A stretch of 64,000 nt of DNA from Macrocybe gigantea (GCA_011319805.1 SJRY01000299.1:409974-473973), one strand, 5' to 3'; counted from the first letter of the stretch, positions 46,733 through 58,899 are shown. The notes: generated by a model not told the origin, from the sequence alone. A program made the numbers and translations.

Positions 46733-48212
46733 ATGGTGAAGACAACTAAGACTCAGCACCAAGCCCAGCTCCTCTCTCACTCTGAAAGCCTAATTAGTCT
46801 TTCTTTTATCCTGCAAGATGGCAACAATGACAGTGAAGGGGACCAGGACGACGATGAAGATGAGGATGATACTGGAGATGTCATTGAAATGCTGGCATTC
46901 TACAGATTCAGAACTGCCCTTTCCATGTCTGGAGATGGAAGTAGAGGACCTTACAATCAAATTCCACGGTCTATGGACTTTTTCACAACTGCATTGCAAC
47001 TTCCTGACCGACTTTTTCGTCACATGTTTCGGTATGTGCTTCTTTGAATTCTGGATACGGTTTTGCAAATATGCAACATCAGAGTTGGCCGTAACATGTT
47101 CGATTTTCTGGTTTACAAACTTGCACAAAACCCAATCTTCCATTCAACTGGCCACAAACCACAACGGCATGTCAAATATCAACTTGCAGCCTTCCTTCTA
47201 CGGTATGGTCAGCGTGGCTCGGACACTTTGGACGTTGCTGCAAAGCTCTCAATTGGTCATGGCACAGTGCATTTGTACTGTAACCGAGTTTGTCGGGCAT
47301 TGCGGGAAGAGCGGTCAAAGTATCTGCGGTGGGGAGACTCAGAGCAACGAGAAGAAATATCTAGAACTATTGAGGCTAAGTCTGGATTCCCAAAATGTGT
47401 TGGGAGTGGGGATGGTTCACATATACGGTTTACATCACTTCCTGTTGTTGATGGTGAGCAATTCCGAAGTCGGAAGAAGTTCATCAGCGTATGTTGTGCC
47501 CATATCTTAGTTTGCAAGGATCTCATTGATGTGTTTGCAGACCAATATTCAGGCGACTGTAGATCACCGTGGTCTATTTACTTCTTTTGAGCTTGGATGG
47601 CCAGGAGCGGTGACTGATGTAAAGATCTTCAAGAATAGTCATTTGTGGATGAACCGACGGGATTATTTCAAAAATGGAGAATATATTCTAGTTGACAAAG
47701 GTAAGTGGTGTAGTGCTGCTCATCTAAGGTACTAAATTTTAACTGTGACATGGTTAACAGGATATATGTCCAGCCCATATACAGTCCGACCATTTGACGA
47801 GACTGAGGTCAAAGCCGCTGCTCCTAGTGTCCAAAAGCGGATGAGGGCCTTCAACAAGCGCCTCTCCAGTGTCCGCATTGTCGTGGAGCATGCATTTGGA
47901 ATAATAAAAGCTCGATTTCCTTCCCTCAAGGAGATGGGTCCTCATCTTAGGATTCAGGACTTGTACAAGGCTATTGAGGCTTTGCTAGTGCTGCATAATA
48001 TGTGCATTACTCACAATGATCGACCGGAGGACATCTGGAATATAAACGGCGAAGACGGGTGTGATATAGAAGATATTAGAGATAGCTATGATGCCGACGA
48101 GGATGTTGATGGACATGAAGACATTCCAATGCAGGAGACAAATGAGTGGTTGAAAATACAGGGAAGAAGAAAGCGGCAAATCATATTTAATCAGTTATTT
48201 CCACCAGAATAA
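46733..48212 (+). CDS. Harbinger transposase (DDE_Tnp_4, HARBI1-like)
   Basis: Catalyses cut-and-paste transposition of the element. The ATG at 46733 opens MVKTTKTQHQAQLLSHSESL. An acidic stretch and YNQIPRSMDFFTTALQLPDR follow; after an intron, VGRNMFDFLVYKLAQNP and YQLAAFLLRYGQRGSDTLDV with IGHGTVHLYCNRVCRAL (helix-turn-helix). The catalytic core has the first Asp in CVGSGDGSHIRF, the second in SFELGWPGAVTDVKIFKNS, and the Glu in SSVRIVVEHAFGIIKARFPS, then LYKAIEALLVLHNMCI. The tail is acidic; stop at 48210-48212. Four exons; introns near 47032-47079, 47490-47541 and 47701-47760. The triad is complete and no stop or frameshift was seen. It converges on the partner gene with three bases between stops. 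Confidence 0.92.
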
Positions 48213-48215
48213 TAT

Positions 48216-49841
48216 TTAAATATCTAACTGATTTAAAAGAACATCATTTGCCTTCTGTCTCACATCATCGCGAACATTAGGAAGTGATAAAACTAACTGT
48301 GCCGTAGCCCTTGCACGTTCTGCTTTGGTTATTTCGTCCTTCGTTTTCATTGCTAACAACCTCTGTTCTTCTATCCGCATCTTCAGTTCGAGGTATTCGT
48401 TAATCGAGTTCATGGATGCTAAGGCCTCATGAGACTTGGCACGGAGTGGTGTGGAATGATGACGGGGCTCAGAAACTCGACGAGATGCTTTGGTGCCATC
48501 CCTTGTGACATTGTAAGTCCTAGACGTCGATGATTCTTTGGTGGTATCTTCATCAGAGTTAACCAGCGTTGTCTCATCAGTATCCGAAAGGGGGGCCACA
48601 GAGTTGCGAACGACGGCACGAGTGACCTTTGAACTATTGCCGAGACTGGATGGTGACTTTTAGTAATGCGAAAGAAATTATCGGAATAGAGCACTCACCG
48701 ACCATAGAACAAATCATACCAACCATTTTCCTGCCATCGCTGATACATCTTGACACTTAGAGACCCCAACGCACGACCTGCAGCACGCGCACGATCCATG
48801 CGAGCTGCAAGGTGCTTGTCACACTGCTTCACCCCAGTTTCAGCTTCATCCTCTTCTTCAGCTTCATCACCATCACCGCCGCCACCCGTGAATGTTTCGA
48901 ATGTAAGCATCCAATGAAATTGATCAAGAGCACGCATCCACTGCCCTTTGATGGCCTCTGCAGTGTATTTCTGGTTGAACAACATTCGTGCGGCCTTATA
49001 ATTGATCAGCAATCACGTTAACCCAGAAGGATGCATCGATTTACTTTTTTGTGGGCCTGGACTGCATTTGTTTGAAGACGTCTGAACATGTCATCCGAGT
49101 CGGGGCCCAGGTAAAACTGAAACAGCTCGCCGCGCTCAATGTCAGTCCATCGAGCAATAGCGAAAATGTCGTCATCCTCAACCAGTTCTTCTAACGGGTT
49201 TGACTGTGCCAGAGGCTCGGCTGCTCCTATACGCATGTTAGATGGCCCTCCGCGACTTGCATGACCACCGCGACCACCACGGCTGCCTCGGCTACGTGCC
49301 CGGCCTCGCTTGCTGGATGGTTTTTGCGGCGATGTAGATAGCGCACGTTTGTTGGCAACGGGCATGTCCTGTAGTGGCGGCATTTGGCTATGCTGGCCCA
49401 TTGCGGCAACATTGGTTACGAAATAAGACGCTGTGAGATGCCATATGTGTTAGATTGCATGGGCGCAATCAAAAAAAAAATGCTCACGAGCAAAGTCCAC
49501 ATGAGGCCCATGAGCCGGGGCACCAGAAAGTGGTGGATAGGGGTGAAAAGAGAAGACCGGGGGAGCAGTTCCATATTGGGGAGACGGCCGTGGATTGGAA
49601 TGGGGTAGAGGCCGGCAACGGTCTGGGGTATGCACAAAGTGGTCGAATTCCTGAGATGGCGGCTCCTGGTACAGTAGATCATCATCTGGAAAGGGAAGGT
49701 GCCGGTTTCTCTCGCTAAGAGCAATGTCAGCGAGGTCTAACTGGATGCAGATTTCGAGCAGACTCAGCTCAATTCTCAAATATTGCCTGAAGGAACTTAC
49801 GAGTCGGTCAGAGGGATTACTGGAGGGCCTTTCAGGCGCAT
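48216..49841 (-). CDS. Harbinger partner protein (Myb/SANT-like, NAM-associated C-terminus)
   Basis: Second gene of the element; in known Harbinger systems the partner carries the transposase into the nucleus and binds subterminal DNA. The ATG at 49839-49841 gives MRLKGPPVIPLTDS. Next come a Pro-rich N-terminus (SERNRHLPFPDDDLLYQEPP) and a basic RGG-like stretch (SRGSRGGRGGHASRGG). The trihelix/SANT-like region reads IARWTDIERGELFQFYLGPD, NYKAARMLFNQKYTAEAIKG, QWMRALDQFHWML and VKMYQRWQENGWYDLFYGR. The Lys/Glu-rich coiled tail (ELKMRIEEQRLLAMKTKDEI) stops at 48216-48218. Five or so exons. It appears open throughout. The family label rests on position within the element and on the helical pattern. 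Confidence 0.78.
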
Positions 49842-50014
49842 TTTGGTCTGACGTTCTACAAAGGCATCAATGGACATTCTCCATTGGGTTATTGAAGACC
49901 TACAGCATGGCTCGCGCAACCTGGCAGTGACAGTTGCAAGCGACGAGCACGAGCGAGGCTTTTTTTCTCGTGCTCGGCGGAGTTCAAAATTATTGGCAAA
50001 TCGGGCAATTGAAA

Positions 50015-50063
50015 TGATGAACTTTGTGAACTGAACTTTTCGAACTGAGAATTGAGCGCCCCT
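50015..50063 (-). repeat. Right terminal inverted repeat of the Harbinger element
   Basis: Exact reverse complement of 46555-46603 over 49 bases. The inner boundary is sharp: beyond TGATGA the two ends diverge. Confidence 0.92.
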
Positions 50064-50478
50064 AAAGAGCAGAATTGTGTGACCATATCATATGATTAAA
50101 TTTAGGCAATACAACCTGATCACGAAAGGTGACAAATGGGGAATTAATCCAAGGTTCGATTGATTGGAGAACCAACTTGGTTCAACAAGCTAGGGAGAAC
50201 GTACTGAAGGGAAAAACGGAGGTCATTTGTACCCGCGCCACGAGACGGGACGATCGACGCTTGATCGGCCTTGGTACTGGAGTGGCCGTACCACGTGGCC
50301 TCTGTGCCCCTGATGGCTGACACAAGACCACCAACATCCGTCCACTCATTCACGCAAATTTACGACAGTGTCAAAGTAGAAAACATTCGATATTTCGCCG
50401 AAATCCAGCAAGGATAACAAGACAACTTGAAATTCAAAGGAACGGCGTGCATCGCATAATGCGTATCAAGCCCGTAGT

Positions 50479-52775
50479 TCACGCACGACGACGGCGCAAT
50501 CGCACCCGCACGTTCTTTGGTGTAATCGTTAGTCCAGCCGACCATTGAAGCATTATATCCTTCAATTCCTCATGCGTTTTCCCCATGAGCTCGTCCGGAA
50601 CGAGAATTTCGTATCTTCGTGTGAGATGAGCAAGTATACATAATGCCTCTGTGACAGCGAAACGTTGGCCGATGCAGCTTCTGGGTCCCTGGGCAAATGC
50701 GTTGACTGTCCACAGCCATTGATGTTCAGCCAAAAGGTAGCATGATTCGATAACCACTCACAACCCTCTCGAGGCCACCTGTAAGTGTCCGTGTCTATGA
50801 AGCGTTCGGGTTTGAACTCTGCAGCGTCATTGCCCCAATGAATGGCTATAGGACACTCCTTAGGGACATGCATCAACCTGAAGCGAGGAACGCACTTACG
50901 GTTCATGTGAAGTGCAATCATGTCGATTATGACCATGTCTCCGGCTTTGAGGTCGACTGTATATTCTTGCACGTTAACCGGTTCGCCGGTCAGGTCAGTA
51001 GAGAAACGTCTCGCTTGAAGGCTGGTGTCCTTTGTTACATGCTTTGAGAGACGCGCTGCTGGAGGGAAAAGACGAAGTGTTTCATGGAGGACTGCCCAAG
51101 TGAACACCTACTCCGACTATAGCAAATCAAGGTGCACAGAAAAAATTTTCCTGGAACTTACTAGTTGAGACATCGATTCCTTGTAAGCCTAGTGCAATAA
51201 ACTATGAACAGGCGGCATGAGATATATGTGCTTGACCTACGGTTGAAGTCTCCAGTGGTCTGACACCATTCGGCCAGAGCCTGCATGCCTCTTCGTACAC
51301 CTTCTGTTGAACATCCGGGTGCAAAGCCAGGAGTACAAGCGCAAAACAGAGCGTATGGGCAGTCGTTTCTGTATGTCATCCTATTCATCAGACCTGACAT
51401 GGGCAGAGAAAATCCCTAGCTACCGTGGCCAGCAAGTAGGAAATTCTCATTTTGCCAATTTCAGCCTCGCAGACAAGCTAGTAAAAAGAGAAAAGATGAC
51501 ACACAAATGTATTAGAAAGCAACTCGTCATCGCTCAGAGTCTTCCTCTCGGAATCGTTGCTGTGCTCCATATTTGCTTGAACTAGATTTCGCAATAGTGC
51601 AGCATCCATATTCGCCTTCTCACCCTCGGCTATCCATGCGCGAGCCAAGGATACAACTTCCAACATATGCAGGCGTGTCGCTTCCACGGCATCCTCTATA
51701 TTTCGCAGCACTGGTGTCAGGACAGGTATGTATATGCGCCGCAAGAGACTGCTTATCCAACCAGGCGTCAGCCCTCTGACAACGACGCTGCCTACAGCAG
51801 TCGTTATGGCAGCCGTGAATGGCATTTTGTGCCCTTTAGATGGCTGCGCCTTGAAATCTTCATTAAACGAAGCATGCTTTCCGAATCCGGCAGAGGAAAT
51901 GACAAGCAATGTCGCCTACAATCATAAATTTATCGCGATGGACATGAATTGGAAGCAAGTGACACTGACCAATGTGAGATCATGTAACAGGTCGCGCGGT
52001 TTCTCCTCACTGGCGTCTATGGCTTCAAACCAGTCATGGATGATACGCACGGTCTCTTTCCATACCAGCATGTTATTGGCCTACTGAGCGCTTCTTAGAA
52101 ACCTACCATATCCATGACACGTAAAAACGACATGCCTCGTTAAAAGCAGGATTGGCAACAGAGCGATGCCGCTTCCATTCAGGACCTTCGGTCCCAATCA
52201 CACTTTTCCCATAAATGTTGAGCGGCTCGTACTGGTAACGCATAAGCACCCACCACACGATATGAGTCGAAATGGACGCCTACTGATTCTGCATCCTTGG
52301 GGAACGTCATGCGGGCACTGCTCACTGTTTTGATCGCATTTCCGTCCGCGAGCCAGTAAACCGATTGGGAACTTGTAAAAACCACAGAAGACAGAATCGT
52401 GCTTCCGTACTTTTTATATACTACACGCAGAGAAAAACGAGCATATATGATCTGAATTGACTGCCAAAAAAAAGGAAGCCCGACGAACCGGAGAATTTTC
52501 CGAAATAGTCGCCAATGAAGCCTCTAGGAGGGTAGAAAGGCGCGCAAGCCAAGGTCAACGCTCCGAAAGGATGAAACAGGAGCGTCGAGCCTCCTGGACA
52601 ATTACTGGCGGAGGGAGAATGATAGCTTAGTATGCTTGAGTCCAAAACACAGGTCAAGGCAGTGACCGTACGCGAGAGATTTGTGTGCTGCGCTCAACCG
52701 CACCCATTTTCGCACAGTGAGGCTGACAAGCCAGACCATGGCAACAACTGCGCCAACATGGAGCATGTTCGCCAT
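50479..52775 (-). CDS. Cytochrome P450, tandem copy 2
   Basis: Paralogue of the flanking P450s. The ATG at 52773-52775 gives MANMLHVGAVVAMVWLVSLT as membrane anchor. Landmarks: PPRGFIGDYFGKFSGSSGF, AGFGKHASFNEDFKA, LSDDELLSNTFV, an I-helix joined across an intron to a TTAHTLCFALVLLALHP-type segment, LHETLRLFPPAARLSKHVTK (K-helix EXXR), AAEFKPERFIDTDTYRWPRE and the haem loop FAQGPRSCIGQRFAVTEAL. It ends VRVRLRRRRA, stop at 50479-50481. About ten exons, no break seen. It lies immediately left-to-right after the transposon, with its own 3' end 415 bp beyond the right terminal repeat, so it keeps its own promoter. The substrate is unknown. Confidence 0.9.
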
Positions 52776-53189
52776 TCTCTGAGACAGTGAATGCCTATGC
52801 TCGCCAGAAAGAAGGACACAGGACGCAATGTCACCTATGAGGACGAAGGCAGATTATGATGGGTCACGTAGATCACCCTCATAGTAACGGAGATAAACAG
52901 GCGTTCCATTTGAAGACTGTTTTTCTCAGCCATAATTACGTCCTCTGCTGCTCACTCAAGCTTAGGCTGAACCGGAAGCGCCACGAGCACGAGCCCATAT
53001 TCACTAGATAGATCTACGTAGCAAGTTCCAAGCCACCAACGATCTAAGGATGTAGACTTGATCAAATCCGAGTAGATCGTGTGATCGATGAAAGACGATG
53101 CTTATTGACAGATGATAGGGGCACAAAGACCTTCAACATATGAAAAAATGGACACAAACCAGCACCATCCCTCCAAATAACTGCAGTTC

Positions 53190-55493
53190 TCATGTGTCAC
53201 GACGGGAAAGTCGCACCCGTGCGTTCTTTGGGGTGACCGTCAACCCAGGCGACCATTGCAACAGCAGCTCCTTCAATTCGTCGTGTGTTTTGCCCATATA
53301 TTCATGGGGTATGAGGATCTCATATCGTCCTACTAGATGCGACAGGGCACACAGGGCCTCGGTAATGGCGAATCGTTGACCAATACAGCTTCTTGGACCC
53401 GAAGCAAAGGCATTGACTGGCGGTGAGTTAGTATTGAGCACAAGCTAACCTAGAAGGGGTTTAATGTTGTCACTTACATCCTTCGCGGGGCCACCGATGA
53501 GTGTCCGTGTCAATGAACCTTTCGGGCCTGAATTCGGCAGCATCATGACCCCAGTGGACGGCTGTGAAGATTCCGTTAGGGATTTGTCCATTATATGAGA
53601 ATAGCGATGGCGCTTTACGGTTCATATGGAGGGCAAACATATCAATTAATACCATATCCCCAGCTTTAACATGAACGGGGTATTCTTCCACGTTGCGCAC
53701 TTTACCATCTGGGCTCATAGAGAAGCGGCGCGCTTTAAGGGTGGCATCCTTCGATACGTGTTTTGCAAGGCGTGCAGCCGGAGGGAAAAGGCGAAGTGTC
53801 TCATTGAACACTGCCAAGGTGTAGTCCTGATTGAAGCTCAGTGGCCTGGTGGAGAACGAAAAAAGAACTTGAGGACAACGTACTAGCCGAGGTATGGCTT
53901 CTTTGTGAGGCTGCGACAAAAATTTCAAGCTGGCAACACGACGGGATGGCGAACACACGCCACTCACGACAGTAGAAGACTCTGGCGAAGAAATACTATT
54001 CGGCCAGAGGCGGCATGTCTCTTCGTAAACTTTCTGCTGCACATCTGGATGCAAGGCCAGGAGGACGAGCGCAAAGCATAGCGTGTGTGAAGTGGTTTCT
54101 ACAGTATGCCACATTTGGGCGGTAAGATATCAAAGCTAGACGTGGAGCATTTGATCGATCACCATGTCCCGCTAACAGAAAATTCTGATATGTAGACGAA
54201 AGGCACACGTCAATTCAGACACTGGGGAAAGAAAGGTAGAAACGCACAAAGGTATTCGAAAGCAACTCATCGTCGCTCAATTTCTTCTGAGAATCTTGGC
54301 TTGCCATATTCGCTTCCACGAGATTTCGCAACAGCGCAGCATCCATATTTGCCTTTTTGCCCTCAATGATCCACGAACGTGCGGTGGAAACGACTTCAAG
54401 CATATGCCGACGCGTCTCCTCGAACGATTCCTCGGCTTTCTCAAGAACTGGAGTCAAAATGGGCAGGTATATGCGTCGGGAGAGGGCACTAATCCAATCA
54501 GGAGTTATCCCTCGCGGATAAGGCTGCTGACCGCGTTGGTCACGGCCAATACGAAGGGCATACTGTGTCCTAGAGGTGGCTCCGCCCGGAAAGCATTACT
54601 GAACGATGCACGTTGTCCAAAAGCGGCGGCAGAAATGACAAGGAGGGTGACCTGCAGGGGTTGCATGAGGGATGGTGAGCTTAACGGAACAAAAGGCACT
54701 AACCAGGGTGAGGTCGTGCAGGAGATCGCGGGTTTTGTCCTCGGAGGCGTCAATGTCCTCGGACCATTCGTGAATGACACGGACCGTCTCTCGCCATACC
54801 AGTGCGTTATTCGCCTAGGAGTAAGATAGAGCTTTAAGCGAATTGAGAACAGAAAGATAGTCGGAAGGATGCACTTCATTGAATGCGGAATTGGCAACAG
54901 AACGATGGCGTTTCCACTCGGCACCTTCAGTCCCAATTACATGGTGCCCGTAAACGTTCATAGTCTCATACTAGTAGAAAATGATTGGCTGAATGCGACT
55001 CGCATAATGAACGAATACACACGGATTCGGTATCCTTTGGAAATGTTACCCGATCGTTGCTGACTGTTTTAATAGCATCGCCGTCTGCCAGCCAATAGAT
55101 GGGCTGAGCCTTCGAAAAAATAACAGATGATAAGACGGTGCTTCCACGTTCCTTGTAGACTTCAAGATCAGGAGTGAGGATTTACAAGCCAGGTCATCTG
55201 GAGGGGAGCGACGGACGTGAGAACTTGGCAAAATAATAGCCCATGGAACCCCTGAGAGGAAAGAAGGGCCCCAAAGCGAGAGCCAATGTCCGAAATGGGT
55301 GCAACGGAAGGATCCAACCCCCCGGACAACTCCTGAAAAAAAGAGTTCCATCATTCGTTCCTCGAGCTAGATGGCAAGCCATGGTGCTCACGCGAGAGAC
55401 TTGCGCGCCGCTTCCAGTGCCATCCATTTTGCACCATGAATTTGTAAACCAGGCCAGGAAGATCGCGACACCAATGCTTAGCACGTTGGCCAT
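53190..55493 (-). CDS. Cytochrome P450, tandem copy 3
   Basis: Third paralogue of the array. The ATG at 55491-55493 gives MANVLSIGVAIFLAWFTNSW. Landmarks: LGPFFPLRGSMGYYFAKFS, LSDDELLSNTFV, TTSHTLCFALVLLALHPDVQ, FNETLRLFPPAARLAKHVSK with EXXR, AAEFRPERFIDTDTHRWPRE and FASGPRSCIGQRFAITEALC. It ends NARVRLSRRDT, stop at 53190-53192. About ten exons with positions matching the other two copies. The haem loop is nearer to copy 1 (FASG) than to copy 2 (FAQG). Complete by motif. It is divergent from the J-protein gene with 218 bp between starts. The substrate is unknown. Confidence 0.9.
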
Positions 55494-55711
55494 GTTTCAG
55501 CTTATCCGTACAGGCATGTAGGGTTTTTGTATGGGAATGCCATATACAGACATCTTGGACGCAATTTAAATGTGACAGATTCGAGTCAGCTTCGGCTCTC
55601 GGGTAAGCAAAATAGAGAACGTCGCAGTAAACGAGAGGTGTAATTGGATGGAAATCACGTGCTCATGCAGTATGACTGTTACCTAATCCAAACCCAACTC
55701 TACTTGCAGCC
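55494..55711. promoter_or_regulatory. Divergent promoter (P450 copy 3 / J-protein)
   Basis: 218 bp between opposing start codons, joining an accessory P450 to a splicing-linked housekeeping gene. No clear TATA element for the J-protein side; the P450 side has an AT-rich stretch near 55560-55570. A CACGTG core is present near 55657-55662. Confidence 0.4.
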
Positions 55712-57027
55712 ATGTCGAGTGCGGACGTCGAGGTGAACCCGTATGAGCTACTCAACGTCAAGCTCGAGGCCACGGAGCAGGAGATCAAGACTGCTTATCG
55801 CCAGAGGTCCCTCAAGGTCCATCCAGACAGGGTAAGCTAAAGTAACATCGTCTCGTTCACTGCAGTGCTTACAACTGGTCTTTTAAGAATCCGAACAATC
55901 CAGATGCCGGTACGTTCGACTTGTTTCTCACCTTTTCTGGTACTGAATTTGGCGTCGATAGCTAGAAAATTCCATGAGCTTAATCAGGCATACGAGCTCC
56001 TGCTCGACCCGCTACGCCGTCTCGCACTTGATGCAAAGCTTCGCGTGAAGCAGGCACGCGCCGAACGCTTCAAAAGTTACGACAACAAGCGAAAGAATCT
56101 CGTCGAAGAGTTGGAAGCGCGGGAGCGCGAGTTTAAGAAGGCACGCGTGGAGAAGCAGAAGGAGGAGGCCGCTAGACAGCAGGAGACGGAAAGGATAAAG
56201 GAAGAAGGTCGGCGGCTTAGGGAGGAGAGGGAGAGAGAGCTGAAGAGAATGGAGGAGGAAAGGAACAAGGCGACGCGACAGACTTTTGAAGAGGAATCGG
56301 AAGCACCATTTTGGGTAAGTGTCGTGCGTCGTGTGGCATTGGCAAACCCCCTTGACCAGACCTTTCAAGATCCTCTGGATACGACAGTAAGAGTCAAGTA
56401 TACGCTCAAAGCCCACCCGGAGCTCACGACCCCCGACGCAATCGCAAAACTTTTATCGCCGTTCGGCCGCACGGACGTCGAGTCTATTGTCATCTCATTG
56501 AAAGCACCTAAAAAAGCCGCCGACAAGCCTCCCAAGTTTGGCACTGCTCTTGTGCCGTTCAAGCAGATCGGAGATGCGTTTGCTGCGGTGTGTGCGAGCG
56601 GCGTGAAGCAACAAGGCATGGACGGCGTCGAGATCGGTTGGGTGGGCGGAAAGGAGCCCGCAATACTCGGCTGGTTGAAGAAGATGGGAAAGCTGAGCAC
56701 TCCCAAGCTACCTTCAAAAGTTACCAACGGAACCGTTTCACAAGAGTTGCCCATGCGGGATGTGGCATCAGGGACTCTACCTCAGACCCAGACCACGCCA
56801 GATGCTTCGTCGTTTTCAACTTTTCCAGAGACATTTGTACGCTGCCTCCTCGCTCACACGATCGTTGATCCACGCCTCATATTCCACCGTAGCCAGATAC
56901 TCTACCAACGCCACAAGCACCCAAAGTGGTCGGTATGGACTACGAGTCCATAACGCTCATGAGGCTTCGCCAAGCCGAACGCGAACGGTTGGAGCGCGAA
57001 ATACGTGAACAAGAAGCCGAATCTTGA
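55712..57027 (+). CDS. DNAJC17/Cwc23-like J-domain protein with RRM
   Basis: Spliceosome-associated Hsp40. The ATG at 55712 opens MSSADVEVNPYELLNVKLEA. The J domain continues TEQEIKTAYRQRSLKVHPDR (HPD motif), NPNNPDA, ARKFHELNQAYELLLDPLRR. A highly charged coiled coil follows (about 56040-56300). The RRM is VRVKYTLKAHPELTTPDAIA, LLSPFGRTDVESIVISL and GTALVPFKQIGDAFAAVCAS, as in DNAJC17 and S. pombe Cwf23. The tail gives MDYESITLMRLRQAERERLE ending QEAES, stop at 57025-57027. Five or six exons; the intron near 56312-56365 has alternative acceptors. Domain order is diagnostic. The role is inferred from the family. Confidence 0.88.
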
Positions 57028-57217
57028 TCGGATATGTATCTGCGGGGAGCTAAATAAAAGCACCTGTCAGTCGCTATTCAGTGAGTCAGTTTATGAGTAG
57101 CACCAGCCTCGGATTTTACAGCGTTCCATGTCTACTAGTACATTATCAACGACGTCCACGAAACGTGTGACACAAGGCACGGCAGGATGGGTGGAGCAGA
57201 CATACAGCGTGTCGCCC

Positions 57218-57813
57218 TCAACTCTTTTCCTCCCACCGCTCATATCGGTCCTCTCTGAGACTCTTCTCATAAGCGTCTTCGACGGTCTCGCAAAGGTTGT
57301 CAAGGTTGTTCAGCGCCGTCATAAGCGCCGTCAGAGACGACAAGCGATCTGGGAGGGCGTTCAGGATGGGACTCTTGAAAAGTCAGACTGTTATCTACTA
57401 GGCTACATACCGTACATCTGGATGCGCAGATTGATCACATTTTCGGACGGATGCGGCGCGCTGTTGAGATGATTAGCGACGAACGTCGACAGGAATAACT
57501 AACAAAAGGAGGGCGAAGGATTAATTACCTGTATCCGCAGAATTCGACTTTTGGGCTGTGCGTCTCGTCAGCAAGCGATCAGGACAAAGAAAGGGAGGGC
57601 GAGCTCCCAGCCGCACTTTTTCATGAGCATCCATCGGAGTGCGTTTCCCATGGTATGCGACTCGTCGTAGATCTGGTACGTCGCGGCCGAGAGATCCGAC
57701 TCGGCGCCTTTCATCTGGTGCGTGTTTTGTCAGGTGGTCAGAGCTGTGTGGTTTTCGTGCACATGAAATGCAGGGAACTGTACAATTCTGATTTTTGGTA
57801 TCGATTCTGCCAT
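57218..57813 (-). CDS. RPC19: RNA polymerase I/III subunit AC19
   Basis: Shared alpha-like subunit of RNA polymerases I and III, dimerising with AC40. The ATG at 57811-57813 gives MAESIPKIRI. After an intron, MKGAESDLSAATYQIYDESH and TMGNALRWMLMKK, then SPKVEFCGYS, APHPSENVINLRIQMY and LTALMTALNNLDNLCETVED ending SLREDRYERWEEKS, stop at 57218-57220. About five exons. TLGNALRW-type and CGY-H-PS motifs are the AC19/RPAC2 signature. An upstream ATG at 57944 opens an unrelated frame and was not chosen. Length about 120 residues, as in the family. Confidence 0.92.
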
Positions 57814-58899
57814 TGCGACGAGGTCCGATGGAGAAAAGTGCAGTGAGGAGACGGGATTTGGGAATTTCCCACGGACGCGTCCTTGCCCTTGGCGACTTTA
57901 TCAGTCCAGCTCAAGGAAGGATTGATTGACGGTCTTCGTTCCATTCACCTCTTAGACTGCATTGCTATACCGTCTTTCTCCGATGACGTCGAGGCATCAT
58001 TATGATCAATATCTGGTTGCATGCACTTTTTTTTTTTCCATGGATTTGCATTGTTAGGCATCGTATACAGTACGTCGCGCGAATCTCGGCGACCCATTGA
58101 CATCTCATCGTTCATGTTTTTGCTTTTGCTACAACCTGAAGAGGTCAACGACAGCGCACCAACGATACAATGACCGAGGGAAGTGTTTTCAGGACAAGCA
58201 GATCCTGCGCCGGAAGCGCTGTGCTGATTAGGCCACTCGTTCGCCGAGAGGGCCTGCAAGAGTCTTATCCATTGTCGCCATGAAGTTGAAGTGTGTTGGT
58301 CCGAGCTAGAAAGAGACAAAAAGTGAACAATGCAAATCACCCATCGGCAGGTCACATCGGATGTCCGCATGGGATGCTGCCGAGAAGGAAAGCCATCTGA
58401 CTACAGGCCCACACGATCGAAGGCCGTAGTTTTGTTAGTGATCCTTGCATGAATTCCAACTGGGTGAACCACGACTTGTAGCCCTGCACTGGAACAATTG
58501 GCTTGGGTGGGACAATGGCCAGGGGTGAACACCCAAACATTGCCAAACAACGCGAGTTGGTGGTCAATTGTCCTCGAAAAAATTGGCGAGTCGACAATGA
58601 CCACTGCCATGTCTATAAAGCATGGTCCCGCAATCGGGTCTTTCTCCAGCTTCCAAGCCCAGGTTTTCCCCTTTTTTTCTTTTTATTAGCTCTCTTTCTG
58701 TCTTTCTCCTTGAACTTCTAGACCTACATTCCATTTACACCTAATATCCCCCGCGTCTTGGACGGTATATCGAAGGCAGAGCCTTGAAATATACGGAGCG
58801 CTCGAACCCAGGTGGTTTCCTCAATCTCATTCACAACCTCTCGAACGCTCGCACGCATTTGTGATATCCTTGCACGAACTTGAACACGTTTACGTCCAG
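57814..58899. other. 1.1 kb divergent spacer
   Basis: Between the RPC19 start and the start of the orphan at 58900. No spliceable coding frame was found. A T-rich tract (58027-58039) and a CT-rich leader-like stretch (58660-58720) are present. The right half probably holds the promoter and 5' leader of the orphan gene. Confidence 0.45.

Larger units (their letters stand above)
46555..50063. mobile_element. Intact PIF/Harbinger DNA transposon (3.5 kb)
   Basis: The termini are perfect 49-base inverted repeats (46555-46603 and 50015-50063) starting AGGGGCGCTCAATTC. They are flanked by AAA on both sides (46552-46554, 50064-50066), a candidate 3 bp target duplication. If the repeat instead starts at GGGG, the flanks are AAA and TAA, closer to the usual TWA preference but with one mismatch. 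Inside are two convergent genes, a DDE_Tnp_4 transposase and a DNA-binding partner, the standard two-gene Harbinger set. Both read open through plausible introns. Perfect repeats and open genes suggest recent insertion and possible activity. Confidence 0.92.

Noticed and set aside
57738..57944. Alternative upstream ATG for RPC19 (MERRPSINPSLSW...)
   Set aside because: It is not in frame with the AC19 exons through any splice site I could find; the ATG at 57811-57813 gives a normal-length N-terminus.
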